From NCBI GenBank assembly GCA_003130815.1, contig QFDA01000002.1, positions 87,662-151,661 on the forward strand: a stretch of 64,000 nt of DNA, in the 5' to 3' direction. How positions within the stretch are numbered: position 1 is the first letter of the stretch; each line of letters begins with the position of its first letter. Both the position numbers and the translations under genes were made by a program. The stretch comes from Bacteroidetes bacterium SCGC AAA795-G10 (GTDB lineage Bacteria; Bacteroidota; Bacteroidia; Flavobacteriales; Flavobacteriaceae). The notes under the pieces were generated by a model. The model was not told the DNA's origin and ran no database searches. It was given only the letters and a program-made list of their open reading frames with translations. Positions 10,999-19,394 of the stretch are shown piece by piece.

Positions 10999-12309
10999 TT
11001 GAAATATTACAGCCTTAATAATAATTCGAAAAATGTAGGCTTTATAGAAGCTATAGAAAGGGGGCTAGCTCCAGACCGAGGTCTATATTTTCCAAGTGAA
11101 ATACCAGAACTTAGTAATTATTTTGTCAATAATATAAAGAAATATTCTGACCATGAGATCGCATTTCAAGTGATAAATCCTTTCGTTGGAAACGAAATCC
11201 CTAATGATGTCCTTAAAGGGATTATAAAAAAAACATTAAAGTTTAATTTCCCAATTGTAAATATTTCAAAAAATATTGCAAGTCTTGAATTATTTCAAGG
11301 ACCAACGTTGGCATTTAAAGACGTTGGGGCGAGGTTTATGGCAAATTGTCTTTCCTATGCAAATCTTAAAGAGAAAGAAAATAAAAAAATTACGGTACTG
11401 GTTGCAACCTCTGGAGACACAGGTGGTGCTGTGGCAAATGGATTTTATAAATTCAAAAATATAGATGTTGTAATTCTTTTTCCTAAGGGGAAGGTGAGTG
11501 AAATTCAAGAGTATCAATTGACTACCTTAGGGAAAAATATTACAGCATTGGAAGTTGAAGGTAGCTTTGACGACTGCCAAAACTTCGTTAAGAATGCTTT
11601 TATTGATCCTGAGTTAATAAAAAAAATTAATTTAACTTCTGCTAATTCTATAAATGTAGGAAGATGGTTAGCACAAATGTTTTATTATTTTATTGCCTAT
11701 AGAGACCGTCCTAATCCTGACAAAGAACTAATTGTTTCAGTACCAAGTGGAAATTTTGGAAATATCTGTGCTGGTCTTGTTTCAAAAAAGATGGGACTAC
11801 CAATAAGTCATTTTATTGCGAGTACAAATTCTAATGATACAATACCAAGGTTTCTTAATACAGGAATATATAAACCAAAAAAATCCATACAAACTATTTC
11901 TAATGCAATGGACGTAGCAAATCCAAGTAATTTTTTGAGAATTCAAAAATTATTTAATAATGATATATTCGGATTAAAAAAATCACTTACTGCTTATAGT
12001 TATTCAGATAAACAAACTGAAAAAGCCATAAACAAAATTTATAAACTTAAAAATTACATTACCGATCCTCACGGTGCTGTTGGATATCTGGGTTTAATAG
12101 ATTTTTTGAATTCCAAAAAAGAACCTGAAAATTATCAAGGTTTATTTTTAGAAACTGCTCACCCTATTAAATTTTCAAAAACAGTAGAAAAGATTATTAA
12201 AGAAAAAATTGAAATTCCAAATGAAATCAAAAATATGCTTAAAAGGAAAAAAAAGAGCACACCAATAAAGGATTATAATGATTTAAAATCTATATTATTT
12301 TCAAAATAA
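10999..12309 (+). CDS. thrC: Threonine synthase
   Basis: PLP enzyme that converts O-phosphohomoserine to threonine. The PLP-binding lysine is Lys107 in the GPTLAFKDVGARF motif, and the SGDTGGAVANGF phosphate-binding stretch follows. 436 residues agrees with bacterial ThrC. The start is TTG at 10999: the next residues (KYYSLN) are the family opening and no ATG is nearby. The thrB/thrC junction reads TAATTTGAAA, identical to the gcvT/oxidoreductase junction downstream. Confidence 0.96.
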   Translation: MKYYSLNNNSKNVGFIEAIERGLAPDRGLYFPSEIPELSNYFVNNIKKYSDHEIAFQVINPFVGNEIPNDVLKGIIKKTLKFNFPIVNISKNIASLELFQGPTLAFKDVGARFMANCLSYANLKEKENKKITVLVATSGDTGGAVANGFYKFKNIDVVILFPKGKVSEIQEYQLTTLGKNITALEVEGSFDDCQNFVKNAFIDPELIKKINLTSANSINVGRWLAQMFYYFIAYRDRPNPDKELIVSVPSGNFGNICAGLVSKKMGLPISHFIASTNSNDTIPRFLNTGIYKPKKSIQTISNAMDVANPSNFLRIQKLFNNDIFGLKKSLTAYSYSDKQTEKAINKIYKLKNYITDPHGAVGYLGLIDFLNSKKEPENYQGLFLETAHPIKFSKTVEKIIKEKIEIPNEIKNMLKRKKKSTPIKDYNDLKSILFSK

Positions 12310-12327
12310 ACCACAATACACAACAAT

Positions 12328-13407
12328 TTGAAAAAAACACCTCTTTATAATTCACATATATCCTTAAATGCAAAAATGACCTCTTTTGGAGGTTATCTGA
12401 TGCCTATTCAATATGACAGCTTGATTGAAGAACATATTGCAGTTCGAAAAAATTTAGGTGTTTTTGATGTTTCACACATGGGAGAATTTAAAATATCTGG
12501 ATCAAATGCCATCGACCTTCTTCAATATATTTGTAGTAACGATATTTCTAAAATTCCTGTTGGAAAAGCTCAATATAACTATTTTCCTAACGAAACAGGT
12601 GGAATTGTTGATGATTTGATTGTTTATAGATTAGATGATAAGGATTATATGCTTGTTGTTAATGCATCTAATATCAAAAAAGATTGGGAACATATAAGGA
12701 AAAACAATGAATCATTTGGTGCTGAAATAAAGGATGATTCAGATCAAATAGCATTACTTTCTATTCAAGGCCCCAAAGCTTTACAAGCTATGCAATCGCT
12801 TACAGATTTAAATTTAAATTCTCTACCCTACTATGGGCACGCTTTTGCTTCCTTTGCAGGATTTCAAAATACAATAATTGCTACTACAGGATATACTGGT
12901 GCAGGGGGGCTAGAAATTTATTTTAAATCAGAACAAGCGGAAAAAATTTGGGATTCGGTACTTGAGGCAGGTTCATCTTTGAGTATTAAACCAATAGGGC
13001 TTGGTGCACGTGATTCACTAAGAACTGAAATGGGATATTGTTTGTATGGTAATGAAATCGACGAGACTATATCTCCTATAGCCGCGGGTTTGGGTTGGAT
13101 AAGTAAGCCCGAAACTAAATGTATAAATTTTGAAAACATTCATAGACAAAAATTGGATGGTACAGAATATAAATTAATTGGTTTTATTATTGATGGAAGG
13201 GCCATACCAAGAAATGGTTATAATCTAGTTGATAAGTATAATCACAAAATTGGCAGAGTTACCTCTGGTACTAGGTCACCTATCCTTGAAAAAGGAATAG
13301 GTTTGGGCTACATTAAAACGAGTTTTTCCTCTCCACAGACTAAAATTGGAGTAATTATTAGAGATAAATTTTGGTCTGCGAAAGTAGTAAATACACCATT
13401 TATTTAA
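12328..13407 (+). CDS. gcvT: Glycine cleavage system aminomethyltransferase (T protein)
   Basis: Transfers the aminomethyl carbon from the H-protein lipoyl arm to tetrahydrofolate, releasing ammonia. Folate-binding GcvT domain (about 10-265) with the GVFDVSHMGE motif near 45-55, and a C-terminal barrel domain with GRVTSGTRSP near 310-320. 359 residues is normal. The start is TTG at 12328, giving the family opening MKKTPLYNSH. It lies 18 nt after thrC on the same strand. No glycine riboswitch is visible upstream, and the other gcv genes are not in the window. Confidence 0.96.
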   Translation: MKKTPLYNSHISLNAKMTSFGGYLMPIQYDSLIEEHIAVRKNLGVFDVSHMGEFKISGSNAIDLLQYICSNDISKIPVGKAQYNYFPNETGGIVDDLIVYRLDDKDYMLVVNASNIKKDWEHIRKNNESFGAEIKDDSDQIALLSIQGPKALQAMQSLTDLNLNSLPYYGHAFASFAGFQNTIIATTGYTGAGGLEIYFKSEQAEKIWDSVLEAGSSLSIKPIGLGARDSLRTEMGYCLYGNEIDETISPIAAGLGWISKPETKCINFENIHRQKLDGTEYKLIGFIIDGRAIPRNGYNLVDKYNHKIGRVTSGTRSPILEKGIGLGYIKTSFSSPQTKIGVIIRDKFWSAKVVNTPFI

Positions 13408-13408
13408 T

Positions 13409-14242
13409 TTGAAAGTGTCAAGACCTATACTTATACTTGGAGGAAGTGGGTTTATTGGCAATGCTATATATAGAGAGCTTTCAGCATATTTTTATACGTT
13501 AGGAACTTATAACAGTAATACTGACTATAAATATAATTCTAATTTTGTCCATTTTAATCATCAAAAAGATAAACTAACCACCATTTTAAAAAAATTTAAT
13601 CCAAAATTGATTATATCCTCTCTAAGAGGGGATATTTATTCTCAAGTAGAAACACATATTTATCTGAAAGAACATGTTCAAAAATACGATTGTAGAATAA
13701 TGTTTATTTCTTCAGCAAACGTTTTTGATTCCTTTAGACACTATCCATCGTATGAATATGATAAAACACTTTCAAAAAGCCTCTATGGACATTTTAAAAT
13801 AAAAATTGAAAATCAACTTTTGAATCTAAAAACAGGTAAATATATTATACTTCGCTTGCCTATGATTTTTGGCCTTAACTCACCTAGAACATTAAAAATA
13901 GATAAAGCTTTAAAAGATAATTCTCCTATAGAAGTATTCCCAAATACAGTTATTAACGTAAATAGTGATATTCGTCTATGCCAACAGATTCATTATATAA
14001 TAAACCATAAAAAAACAGGAATTTTTCACTTGGGAAGTACTAATTTAATTTCACATTTTGATTTTATTAGGGCACTAGTAGAAAAAAGATATAATAAACC
14101 TGGGTTTTATAAGCAAGTATTTACTTCCAATACGACCAGGTATCTAGCAGTACTTCCAAAAGAAAATAAACTACCACACCATATTCAACCATCTTACGAA
14201 GATGTTCTCAGTGACTTAACACTCCAGCATAATGAAAAATAA
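13409..14242 (+). CDS. RmlD-like NAD(P)-dependent sugar-nucleotide reductase / epimerase family protein
   Basis: An extended short-chain dehydrogenase. The N-terminal nucleotide-binding motif is GGSGFIG (about 10-16), and a YxxxK pair (YGHFK, near residue 127) is the probable catalytic Tyr/Lys. It resembles dTDP-4-dehydrorhamnose reductase (RmlD) in layout, but it is divergent and has no rml neighbours, so the substrate is unknown. The start is TTG at 13409, one base after the gcvT stop. It sits between gcvT and yebC in the same direction. Confidence 0.75.
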   Translation: MKVSRPILILGGSGFIGNAIYRELSAYFYTLGTYNSNTDYKYNSNFVHFNHQKDKLTTILKKFNPKLIISSLRGDIYSQVETHIYLKEHVQKYDCRIMFISSANVFDSFRHYPSYEYDKTLSKSLYGHFKIKIENQLLNLKTGKYIILRLPMIFGLNSPRTLKIDKALKDNSPIEVFPNTVINVNSDIRLCQQIHYIINHKKTGIFHLGSTNLISHFDFIRALVEKRYNKPGFYKQVFTSNTTRYLAVLPKENKLPHHIQPSYEDVLSDLTLQHNEK

Positions 14243-14293
14243 AATTTAAAAAATCAACTTATAGTTTACATATATTTATAAATTAAAAAATCA

Positions 14294-15013
14294 ATGGGTA
14301 GAGCTTTTGAATTTAGAAAGGCAAGAAAATTAAAGCGTTGGTCAGCAATGGCTAAAATATTTACTCGCCTTGGAAAAGATATTTCTATGTGTGTGAAAGA
14401 AGGAGGGTCTGATCCGGAAAATAACTCACGATTAAGGGCACTAATTCAAAATGCAAAGGCAGCTAATATGCCAAAAGAGAATATTGAAAGAGCTATTAAA
14501 AAAGCAACTGAAAAAAACACTGTAAACTATAAAGAAATTATTTTTGAAGGCTATGCACCTTATGGTATAGCAATTTTAGCTGAAACAGCAACAGACAATA
14601 ACAATCGAACTGTTGCAAATATTCGTTCATATTTTAATAAAGCAGGAGGAAGCTTAGGTACTTCTGGTTCAGTGGAATTTATGTTTACACATTTTTGCAA
14701 CTTCAGAATTGATCAAAAAAATTTAGATATTGAAAAAATAGAGTTAGAATTTATTGATTTTGGAGTTGAAGAGGTTTTTGTTGCTGATAACGAAATAAAT
14801 TTGTACGCTTCATTTGAACACTACGGGAAAATTCAAAAAGAACTGGAAAATCGTAATTTGGAAATTCTTTTCTCTGGCTTTGAAAGAATACCTAAATCAG
14901 TAAACACTTTAGAATATGAACAGAAAAATGAAGTTCTCGAATTAATTGAAAAAATTGAGGAAGATGATGATGTCCAAAACGTATACCACACATTAGATAT
15001 TAAAAATATTTAA
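14294..15013 (+). CDS. YebC/PmpR (TACO1) family protein
   Basis: Member of the YebC/TACO1 family, described both as transcriptional regulators and, for TACO1-type members, as ribosome-associated helpers of translation. The opening MGRAFEFRKARKLKRWSAMAK is the Bacteroidota YebC start, and the GGSLGTSGSVEFMF motif is in the middle. 239 residues is full length. The stop shares a TTAA palindrome (15010-15013) with the stop of the convergent acyltransferase. Confidence 0.93.
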   Translation: MGRAFEFRKARKLKRWSAMAKIFTRLGKDISMCVKEGGSDPENNSRLRALIQNAKAANMPKENIERAIKKATEKNTVNYKEIIFEGYAPYGIAILAETATDNNNRTVANIRSYFNKAGGSLGTSGSVEFMFTHFCNFRIDQKNLDIEKIELEFIDFGVEEVFVADNEINLYASFEHYGKIQKELENRNLEILFSGFERIPKSVNTLEYEQKNEVLELIEKIEEDDDVQNVYHTLDIKNI

Positions 15014-15552
15014 AAACTTTTTTCTTTAGAAAAACCTACAAACCCTTTAAATAGAACTTCTAATTTTTTTAAATCTCTAGATTCATCATTTGTGGTATAA
15101 AAATTTGGATGTATTATAATTTTTTTACTTCTATAATCAAAGCTAACTGGTACAATTGGTATTTTCAATTGTTTAGCTATGTGATAATAACCGGTTTTAA
15201 GATTTTGGACTTTTTGACGTGTTCCTTCTGGTGCTAAAGCAATCCTAAATTTTTTATTTTCTCTAAAAATTGTAACTATTGATTCAACTGAACCACCAGG
15301 TCCAGAACGATCTATCGGAGTACCTCCTAAAAGTCTAAAAAACCATCCTAAATAGGGGGTAAATAATTCTTTTTTACCAACAAAATTTATTTGCTCACCT
15401 GAAATACTTCTAACCATTAAGCCGACGAAAAAATCTATCCAACTTGTATGCGGAACTACTGCGACAACATATTTTAATAGTTTAGGAAAACTACCTTGAA
15501 TATTCCAACCTAACACTCTAAGAAAAATGACTTTGGAAAATAAACGAAACAT
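15010..15552 (-). CDS. 1-acyl-glycerol-3-phosphate acyltransferase-like protein (PlsC family)
   Basis: Probable acyltransferase of phospholipid synthesis acting at the inner membrane. The HX4D catalytic motif is HTSWID (His35, Asp40), and EGTR (109-112) is the phosphate-binding block. At 180 residues it is a short single-domain PlsC protein, so it may act on a different lysophospholipid from the main PlsC. It follows the RecD-like helicase by 4 nt on the same strand. Confidence 0.85.
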   Translation of the reverse strand: MFRLFSKVIFLRVLGWNIQGSFPKLLKYVVAVVPHTSWIDFFVGLMVRSISGEQINFVGKKELFTPYLGWFFRLLGGTPIDRSGPGGSVESIVTIFRENKKFRIALAPEGTRQKVQNLKTGYYHIAKQLKIPIVPVSFDYRSKKIIIHPNFYTTNDESRDLKKLEVLFKGFVGFSKEKSF

Positions 15553-15556
15553 ACTT

Positions 15557-16987
15557 TTAGTTTTGCATATTGAAATCTTCGCTCGTAAAACCTAACAAAT
15601 ATAAATTTTTTGTAGCACGTGTAATTGCGGTATATAGCCATCTCAAATATTCTTTATTTAAACCATTAGGTAAATATGGCTTTTCTATAAAAACATTTTC
15701 CCATTGACCCCCTTGAGATTTATGGCATGTAATTGCATATGAATACTTAACCTGTAAAGCGTTAAAAAATTTATTTTCTTTAACTTTTTTAAGTCGCTTA
15801 AACTTAGACTTTTCATCAACATAATCTTCCATTATATTTTTATAAAGCTTATTTACTTCTTCAAATGGCAATGAAGCTGTCTTTATTTCAAGTGTATCAA
15901 GTAATAAAATAGTTTCAAATGGTAGTTCTTCAGGATAATCTACCAAAACAACCTGAACTTCAGCAAAAGAAAAACCATAAATTTCTTTTTTAGATTTTAT
16001 TTTGATTATTTCAATAATATCTCCGTTGGCAATAAAACCTACCTTGGATGCGTGCTGAAGCCAAAAGTAATTATTTTTTAAAACCATAAGTCGATCTCCA
16101 ATTGATAGCTCATCTTCAAGATTCAATACTTCTTGCCTTATTTGTTTATTAAATAAATAAGCTCGCTTATTTGATCTAACTATAAATACGGTTTGATCTA
16201 TTCCAGAATTATTGTATGCTGACTCCACTACCTCAAAAATTATATTCCTGTCATTCAAATTTTGAATATCATTACATCCTCTTATATTGAATCTAAACTG
16301 ATCGTAAATATTTTGGTTAAGTTGTTTTCTAATTGCAGTTGCATTGTCTAATATTCCTGAGTTTTGTTTTTGTCGAACAACAAAAGTTAATTCTACTGTA
16401 AAAATTTTATCAAAATAAAATCTTTTCAATATTTCCAAATCTAACGCTGGGCTAATAGTCAAATTAATTGGAGGAAGTTGTGCAGGGTCACCAACCATTA
16501 AAAGCTTACAGTTATAACCATCTCTAACATATTTTACTAAATCATTTAAAAGTGAATTATTTTTGGATAACTCAGTTTCGATTACTTCGTTTCCAATCAT
16601 TGAAGCTTCGTCAACTATAAAGATTGTATTTTTATTAGTATTCTTTTTTAAACGAAAAATAATTTTGCCTCTATCTTCGGATTTAGTATTATAAATTTGC
16701 TTGTGTATAGTGTGTGCAGTATGATTTGAATATGTTGACATCACTTTTGCGGCCCTTCCTGTCGGTGCAATCAATATTGCTTTATGATTAATTGTATTTA
16801 GCTGATGAACTAAAGATCCAAGCAATGTGGTTTTCCCAGTACCAGCATAACCTTTTAATATAAAAACCGAATTCAAATTTTTAGATAAAATAAAACTTGA
16901 TATTTCAGAAAACCAGATAAGCTGGGATTGAGTTGGTTCAAAATCTAATTTTTTTTCAAGTTGTAAAGCAAAAATTTTAGGGTGCAT
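15557..16987 (-). CDS. RecD-like ATP-dependent DNA helicase
   Basis: Superfamily 1 helicase. Walker A GYAGTGKT at 46-53, Walker B VDEAS at 125-129, motif III MVGDPAQLPP, and a C-terminal UvrD_C_2-type block with ITCHKSQGGQWENV and YTAITRA. It resembles the core of RecD/RecD2 without the long N-terminal extension. No recB or recC is nearby, so a stand-alone repair role is inferred. ATG 16987 is preferred over the TTG one codon upstream. Confidence 0.88.
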   Translation of the reverse strand: MHPKIFALQLEKKLDFEPTQSQLIWFSEISSFILSKNLNSVFILKGYAGTGKTTLLGSLVHQLNTINHKAILIAPTGRAAKVMSTYSNHTAHTIHKQIYNTKSEDRGKIIFRLKKNTNKNTIFIVDEASMIGNEVIETELSKNNSLLNDLVKYVRDGYNCKLLMVGDPAQLPPINLTISPALDLEILKRFYFDKIFTVELTFVVRQKQNSGILDNATAIRKQLNQNIYDQFRFNIRGCNDIQNLNDRNIIFEVVESAYNNSGIDQTVFIVRSNKRAYLFNKQIRQEVLNLEDELSIGDRLMVLKNNYFWLQHASKVGFIANGDIIEIIKIKSKKEIYGFSFAEVQVVLVDYPEELPFETILLLDTLEIKTASLPFEEVNKLYKNIMEDYVDEKSKFKRLKKVKENKFFNALQVKYSYAITCHKSQGGQWENVFIEKPYLPNGLNKEYLRWLYTAITRATKNLYLLGFTSEDFNMQN

Positions 16988-17029
16988 CAAATCAATCTAT
17001 TCGCTAAATATAATTTTTTTTAAAAACTT

Positions 17030-17057
17030 TTGTGATACAAAAAAAATTGTAGATTTG
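17030..17057 (+). promoter_or_regulatory. Promoter of the 17076 gene - DUF3822 - rsmD operon
   Basis: TTG at 17030-17032, a 17-nt spacer and TAGATTTG at 17050-17057 match the Bacteroidota sigma-70 consensus. The ATG at 17076 is 18 nt further on, so the leader is only about 13 nt. Confidence 0.65.
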
Positions 17058-17075
17058 TTTTAAAGAAATTATAAT

Positions 17076-17726
17076 ATGAAACTAGGTATCCAAGTAGCTT
17101 TATGGATTTTATCGATTTTTTTTGCTTATAAGATATACGATGCCATTAGTGGTCCTATAAAATTTAATCAAATAAAAAATGAAAGATTTGCAGTTGTAAT
17201 TGACAGATTAAAAGATATAAGAACAGCGCAAATAGCACATAAAGATGTGAAAGGTCAATTTTCAAATAATTTTGATAGTCTTGTTAAGTTTGTAGATGAA
17301 GGAATTTTTACACTAATTGAAAAACGTGACTCATCATATTTACAATATGACCGAACATATAGGATTGACATGTTAAAGGAGGTGATAGTCGTGGACACCT
17401 TGGGTTTTGTTTCAGTTAAGGATTCACTCTTTAAAAACAACGATTCCTACAAAAATATGGCTTACCTACCAATTAATGGTTTAGAGGATAGTACTTTTCA
17501 AATTAAAGCTGAAATAATTAATAAAAATGGTTATAAAGTCCCGGTTTTTGAAGTTAAAGTTTCTAAAGACATTTTGCTTTACGATCAGAATAAAGACCTT
17601 GTGAAGCAGGAAAATGAAACTATTTCAGTTGATGGTGTCAATGGCCCAGAGATTATTCTTGGATCTCTTAGTAAAGTGAGTACAAACGGTAATTGGCCAA
17701 CAATATTTGATGCTAAGCGAGAATAA
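17076..17726 (+). CDS. Membrane-anchored protein of unknown function
   Basis: 216 residues. A single hydrophobic segment at about residues 4-21 is followed by a polar, probably periplasmic domain. I do not recognise a named domain. The hydrophobic helix running into a charged helix (RLKDIRTAQIAHKDVKG) recalls a pilin-like N-terminus, but this is only a resemblance. It has its own promoter and overlaps the DUF3822 gene by 17 nt, so the products may be linked. The family appears to be conserved in flavobacteria. Confidence 0.75.
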   Translation: MKLGIQVALWILSIFFAYKIYDAISGPIKFNQIKNERFAVVIDRLKDIRTAQIAHKDVKGQFSNNFDSLVKFVDEGIFTLIEKRDSSYLQYDRTYRIDMLKEVIVVDTLGFVSVKDSLFKNNDSYKNMAYLPINGLEDSTFQIKAEIINKNGYKVPVFEVKVSKDILLYDQNKDLVKQENETISVDGVNGPEIILGSLSKVSTNGNWPTIFDAKRE

Positions 17727-18483
17727 TATTCTTCAAAATAAAAGCTTTTCAATTCACTTTTTTAGAAATGGTTTTTCATTTTGTACTGATGACAATATCG
17801 ATTATTTTTCGCACACTCCTGATACTAATGAATTTGAAAATTCAATTAAAAATTTTTTAAATAATAACCAGAAAAATTTTGAATATTTTAGCATAATTTT
17901 TTTTCAACAGCCCTCTACATTAGTGCCTACAATTTTTTTTGATAAAAACAGATTGCATGACTATTTAAGTTTTTATATTAAAAAATCTGAATCTGAAATT
18001 ATAATATATGATGAATTGAAAAAAGAGGATAACACAAATGTTTACTCTATACCAAAGAAACTTTATAAAGTAATTGAAAAACTAGATGTAGATTTTAATG
18101 TCTTTCATTATAATTCAATACTCATAAAAAAGGTTTTGAATTTGTGCTCAACTGAAAAATTTTCAAAACAACTTTTTGTTCATTTACACTTTGATGCAAT
18201 GGATATATTCCTTGTAGAAAATAATAAACTGATTTTTTACAACCGTTTTGTTGTTAAAAATGAAAATGATTTTATGTATTATCTTTTTTTTGTTGTTGAA
18301 CAGTTTGATCTTGATCCTAATGATTTTGAGATACAATTTTTAGGAAGAATAGATGCCTTTGAGAGTTATTATGACATTGTAAAAAATTACCACTATTATA
18401 TTACCTTCTCAAATGATAATCTTTCAAAAAAAATTGAGTTGTCAAAACATCACGCACCTTATCTGTCATCTTGTTTTAAATAA
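17710..18483 (+). CDS. DUF3822 family protein
   Basis: 257-residue cytoplasmic protein that I assign to DUF3822, a Bacteroidota family of unknown function. It has no signal peptide or membrane segment and is rich in Phe, Tyr and Asp. It lies between an unknown membrane protein and rsmD, the usual neighbour of this family. A TTG one codon upstream (17707) is possible, but ATG 17710 is the better start. The stop TAA and the rsmD ATG overlap as TAATG. Confidence 0.8.
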   Translation: MLSENNILQNKSFSIHFFRNGFSFCTDDNIDYFSHTPDTNEFENSIKNFLNNNQKNFEYFSIIFFQQPSTLVPTIFFDKNRLHDYLSFYIKKSESEIIIYDELKKEDNTNVYSIPKKLYKVIEKLDVDFNVFHYNSILIKKVLNLCSTEKFSKQLFVHLHFDAMDIFLVENNKLIFYNRFVVKNENDFMYYLFFVVEQFDLDPNDFEIQFLGRIDAFESYYDIVKNYHYYITFSNDNLSKKIELSKHHAPYLSSCFK

Positions 18484-19010
18484 TGAGAATTATATCTGGG
18501 AAATATAAGGGACGAAAAATTTATCCTCCAAAAAATCTACCAACAAGACCAACAACGGACCGACTAAAAGAGGGTCTGTTCAATATTTTACAAAATAGAT
18601 TAGAATTTAGAAATATTAAAGTCTTAGATCTTTATTCGGGTACTGGTAATATAAGCTATGAATTTGCCTCTAGGGGCTCATTAAATATTACATCTGTAGA
18701 TCAAAACAGACTATGTGCAGTTTTTATAAAAAAAACATCTCTTTTATTAAACACAGAAATCAATGTCGTTCAATCGGATAGTATCAATTTTCTAAGAAAA
18801 AATAATAATCAATTTCATTTAATTTTTGCCGATCCGCCATACGAAATTCAGGATAAGGTATATAAAACCATTATAGATTTGAGTGTTGAAAAACTCTTAA
18901 CTAATGGCTTATTAGTTATTGAGCATAATAAAAAAATTAATTTTAGCAACGAACCTAGCTATTATATGAATCGAAAGTACGGTGACAGCGTTATTTCTTT
19001 TTTTAATTGA
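18483..19010 (+). CDS. rsmD: 16S rRNA (guanine(966)-N2)-methyltransferase
   Basis: SAM-dependent methyltransferase that modifies G966 of 16S rRNA. The opening MRIISGKYKGRKI and RPTTDRLKEGLFNIL are diagnostic. The SAM-binding LDLYSGTGNISYE stretch is near residues 55-67, and the catalytic DPPY motif is near residue 117. 175 residues is normal. The gene ends 8 nt before the tail of the convergent RNase P RNA gene. Confidence 0.95.
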   Translation: MRIISGKYKGRKIYPPKNLPTRPTTDRLKEGLFNILQNRLEFRNIKVLDLYSGTGNISYEFASRGSLNITSVDQNRLCAVFIKKTSLLLNTEINVVQSDSINFLRKNNNQFHLIFADPPYEIQDKVYKTIIDLSVEKLLTNGLLVIEHNKKINFSNEPSYYMNRKYGDSVISFFN

Positions 19011-19017
19011 AATTTTT

Positions 19018-19304
19018 AAAAAGCAGGCCTGTAAGCCGGATTCTGTCTAGTCTTATCATTTATCTGGGTGTAAAATTACTTCAACACTCTAGCCGCCTAC
19101 CCTTCTACTTTGAACGAGCAATTCTTATGTAGATTTACTTGGCGTTGCACCACATAGAGTTTACATGATTTCACTACAGCCTAACTGTACATTCTTTCTG
19201 TTGCACTTTTCCTCTTCTTTTGAAGGACGGGTGTTACCCGCTATGCCGCTCTTTGGTGTCCGGACTTTCCTCTTCTATATTCTAGAAGCGATAAGATGGC
19301 CTGC
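19018..19304 (-). ncRNA. rnpB: RNase P RNA, catalytic RNA of tRNA 5' maturation
   Basis: On the minus strand the universal RNase P core is readable: GAGGAAAGTCCGGAC (19272-19258) near the 5' end and ACAGAATCCGGCTTA near the 3' end. The ends pair as P1: GCAGGCC (19304-19298) with GGCCTGC (19029-19023), followed by a T5 run. The mature RNA is about 282 nt, compact compared with the 330-400 nt usual for bacterial type A. A -7 box sits 4 nt before the P1 strand. It is divergent from dnaX. Confidence 0.96.
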
Positions 19305-19308
19305 GAAA

Positions 19309-19316
19309 CAAATTTA
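19309..19316 (-). promoter_or_regulatory. -7 box of rnpB
   Basis: TAAATTTG on the minus strand (CAAATTTA on plus) matches TAnnTTTG exactly. The first P1 base of the RNA is the fifth base after it, so it also measures the box-to-start distance in this organism. No clear -33 TTG is visible. Confidence 0.7.
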
Positions 19317-19381
19317 ATCATTTGTTAATAATTATAAATGAATATAGTCTAGAGTGTTTAATAAAAACTTTTTTAGATTTA

Positions 19382-19389
19382 TATATTTG
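19382..19389 (+). promoter_or_regulatory. -7 box of dnaX, 5 nt before the start codon
   Basis: TATATTTG matches TAnnTTTG exactly and is followed by CTTAA and then ATG at 19395. If initiation is 4-6 nt from the box, as rnpB suggests, the dnaX mRNA starts at or next to the A of ATG. There is no obvious -33 element. Confidence 0.6.
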
Positions 19390-19394
19390 CTTAA

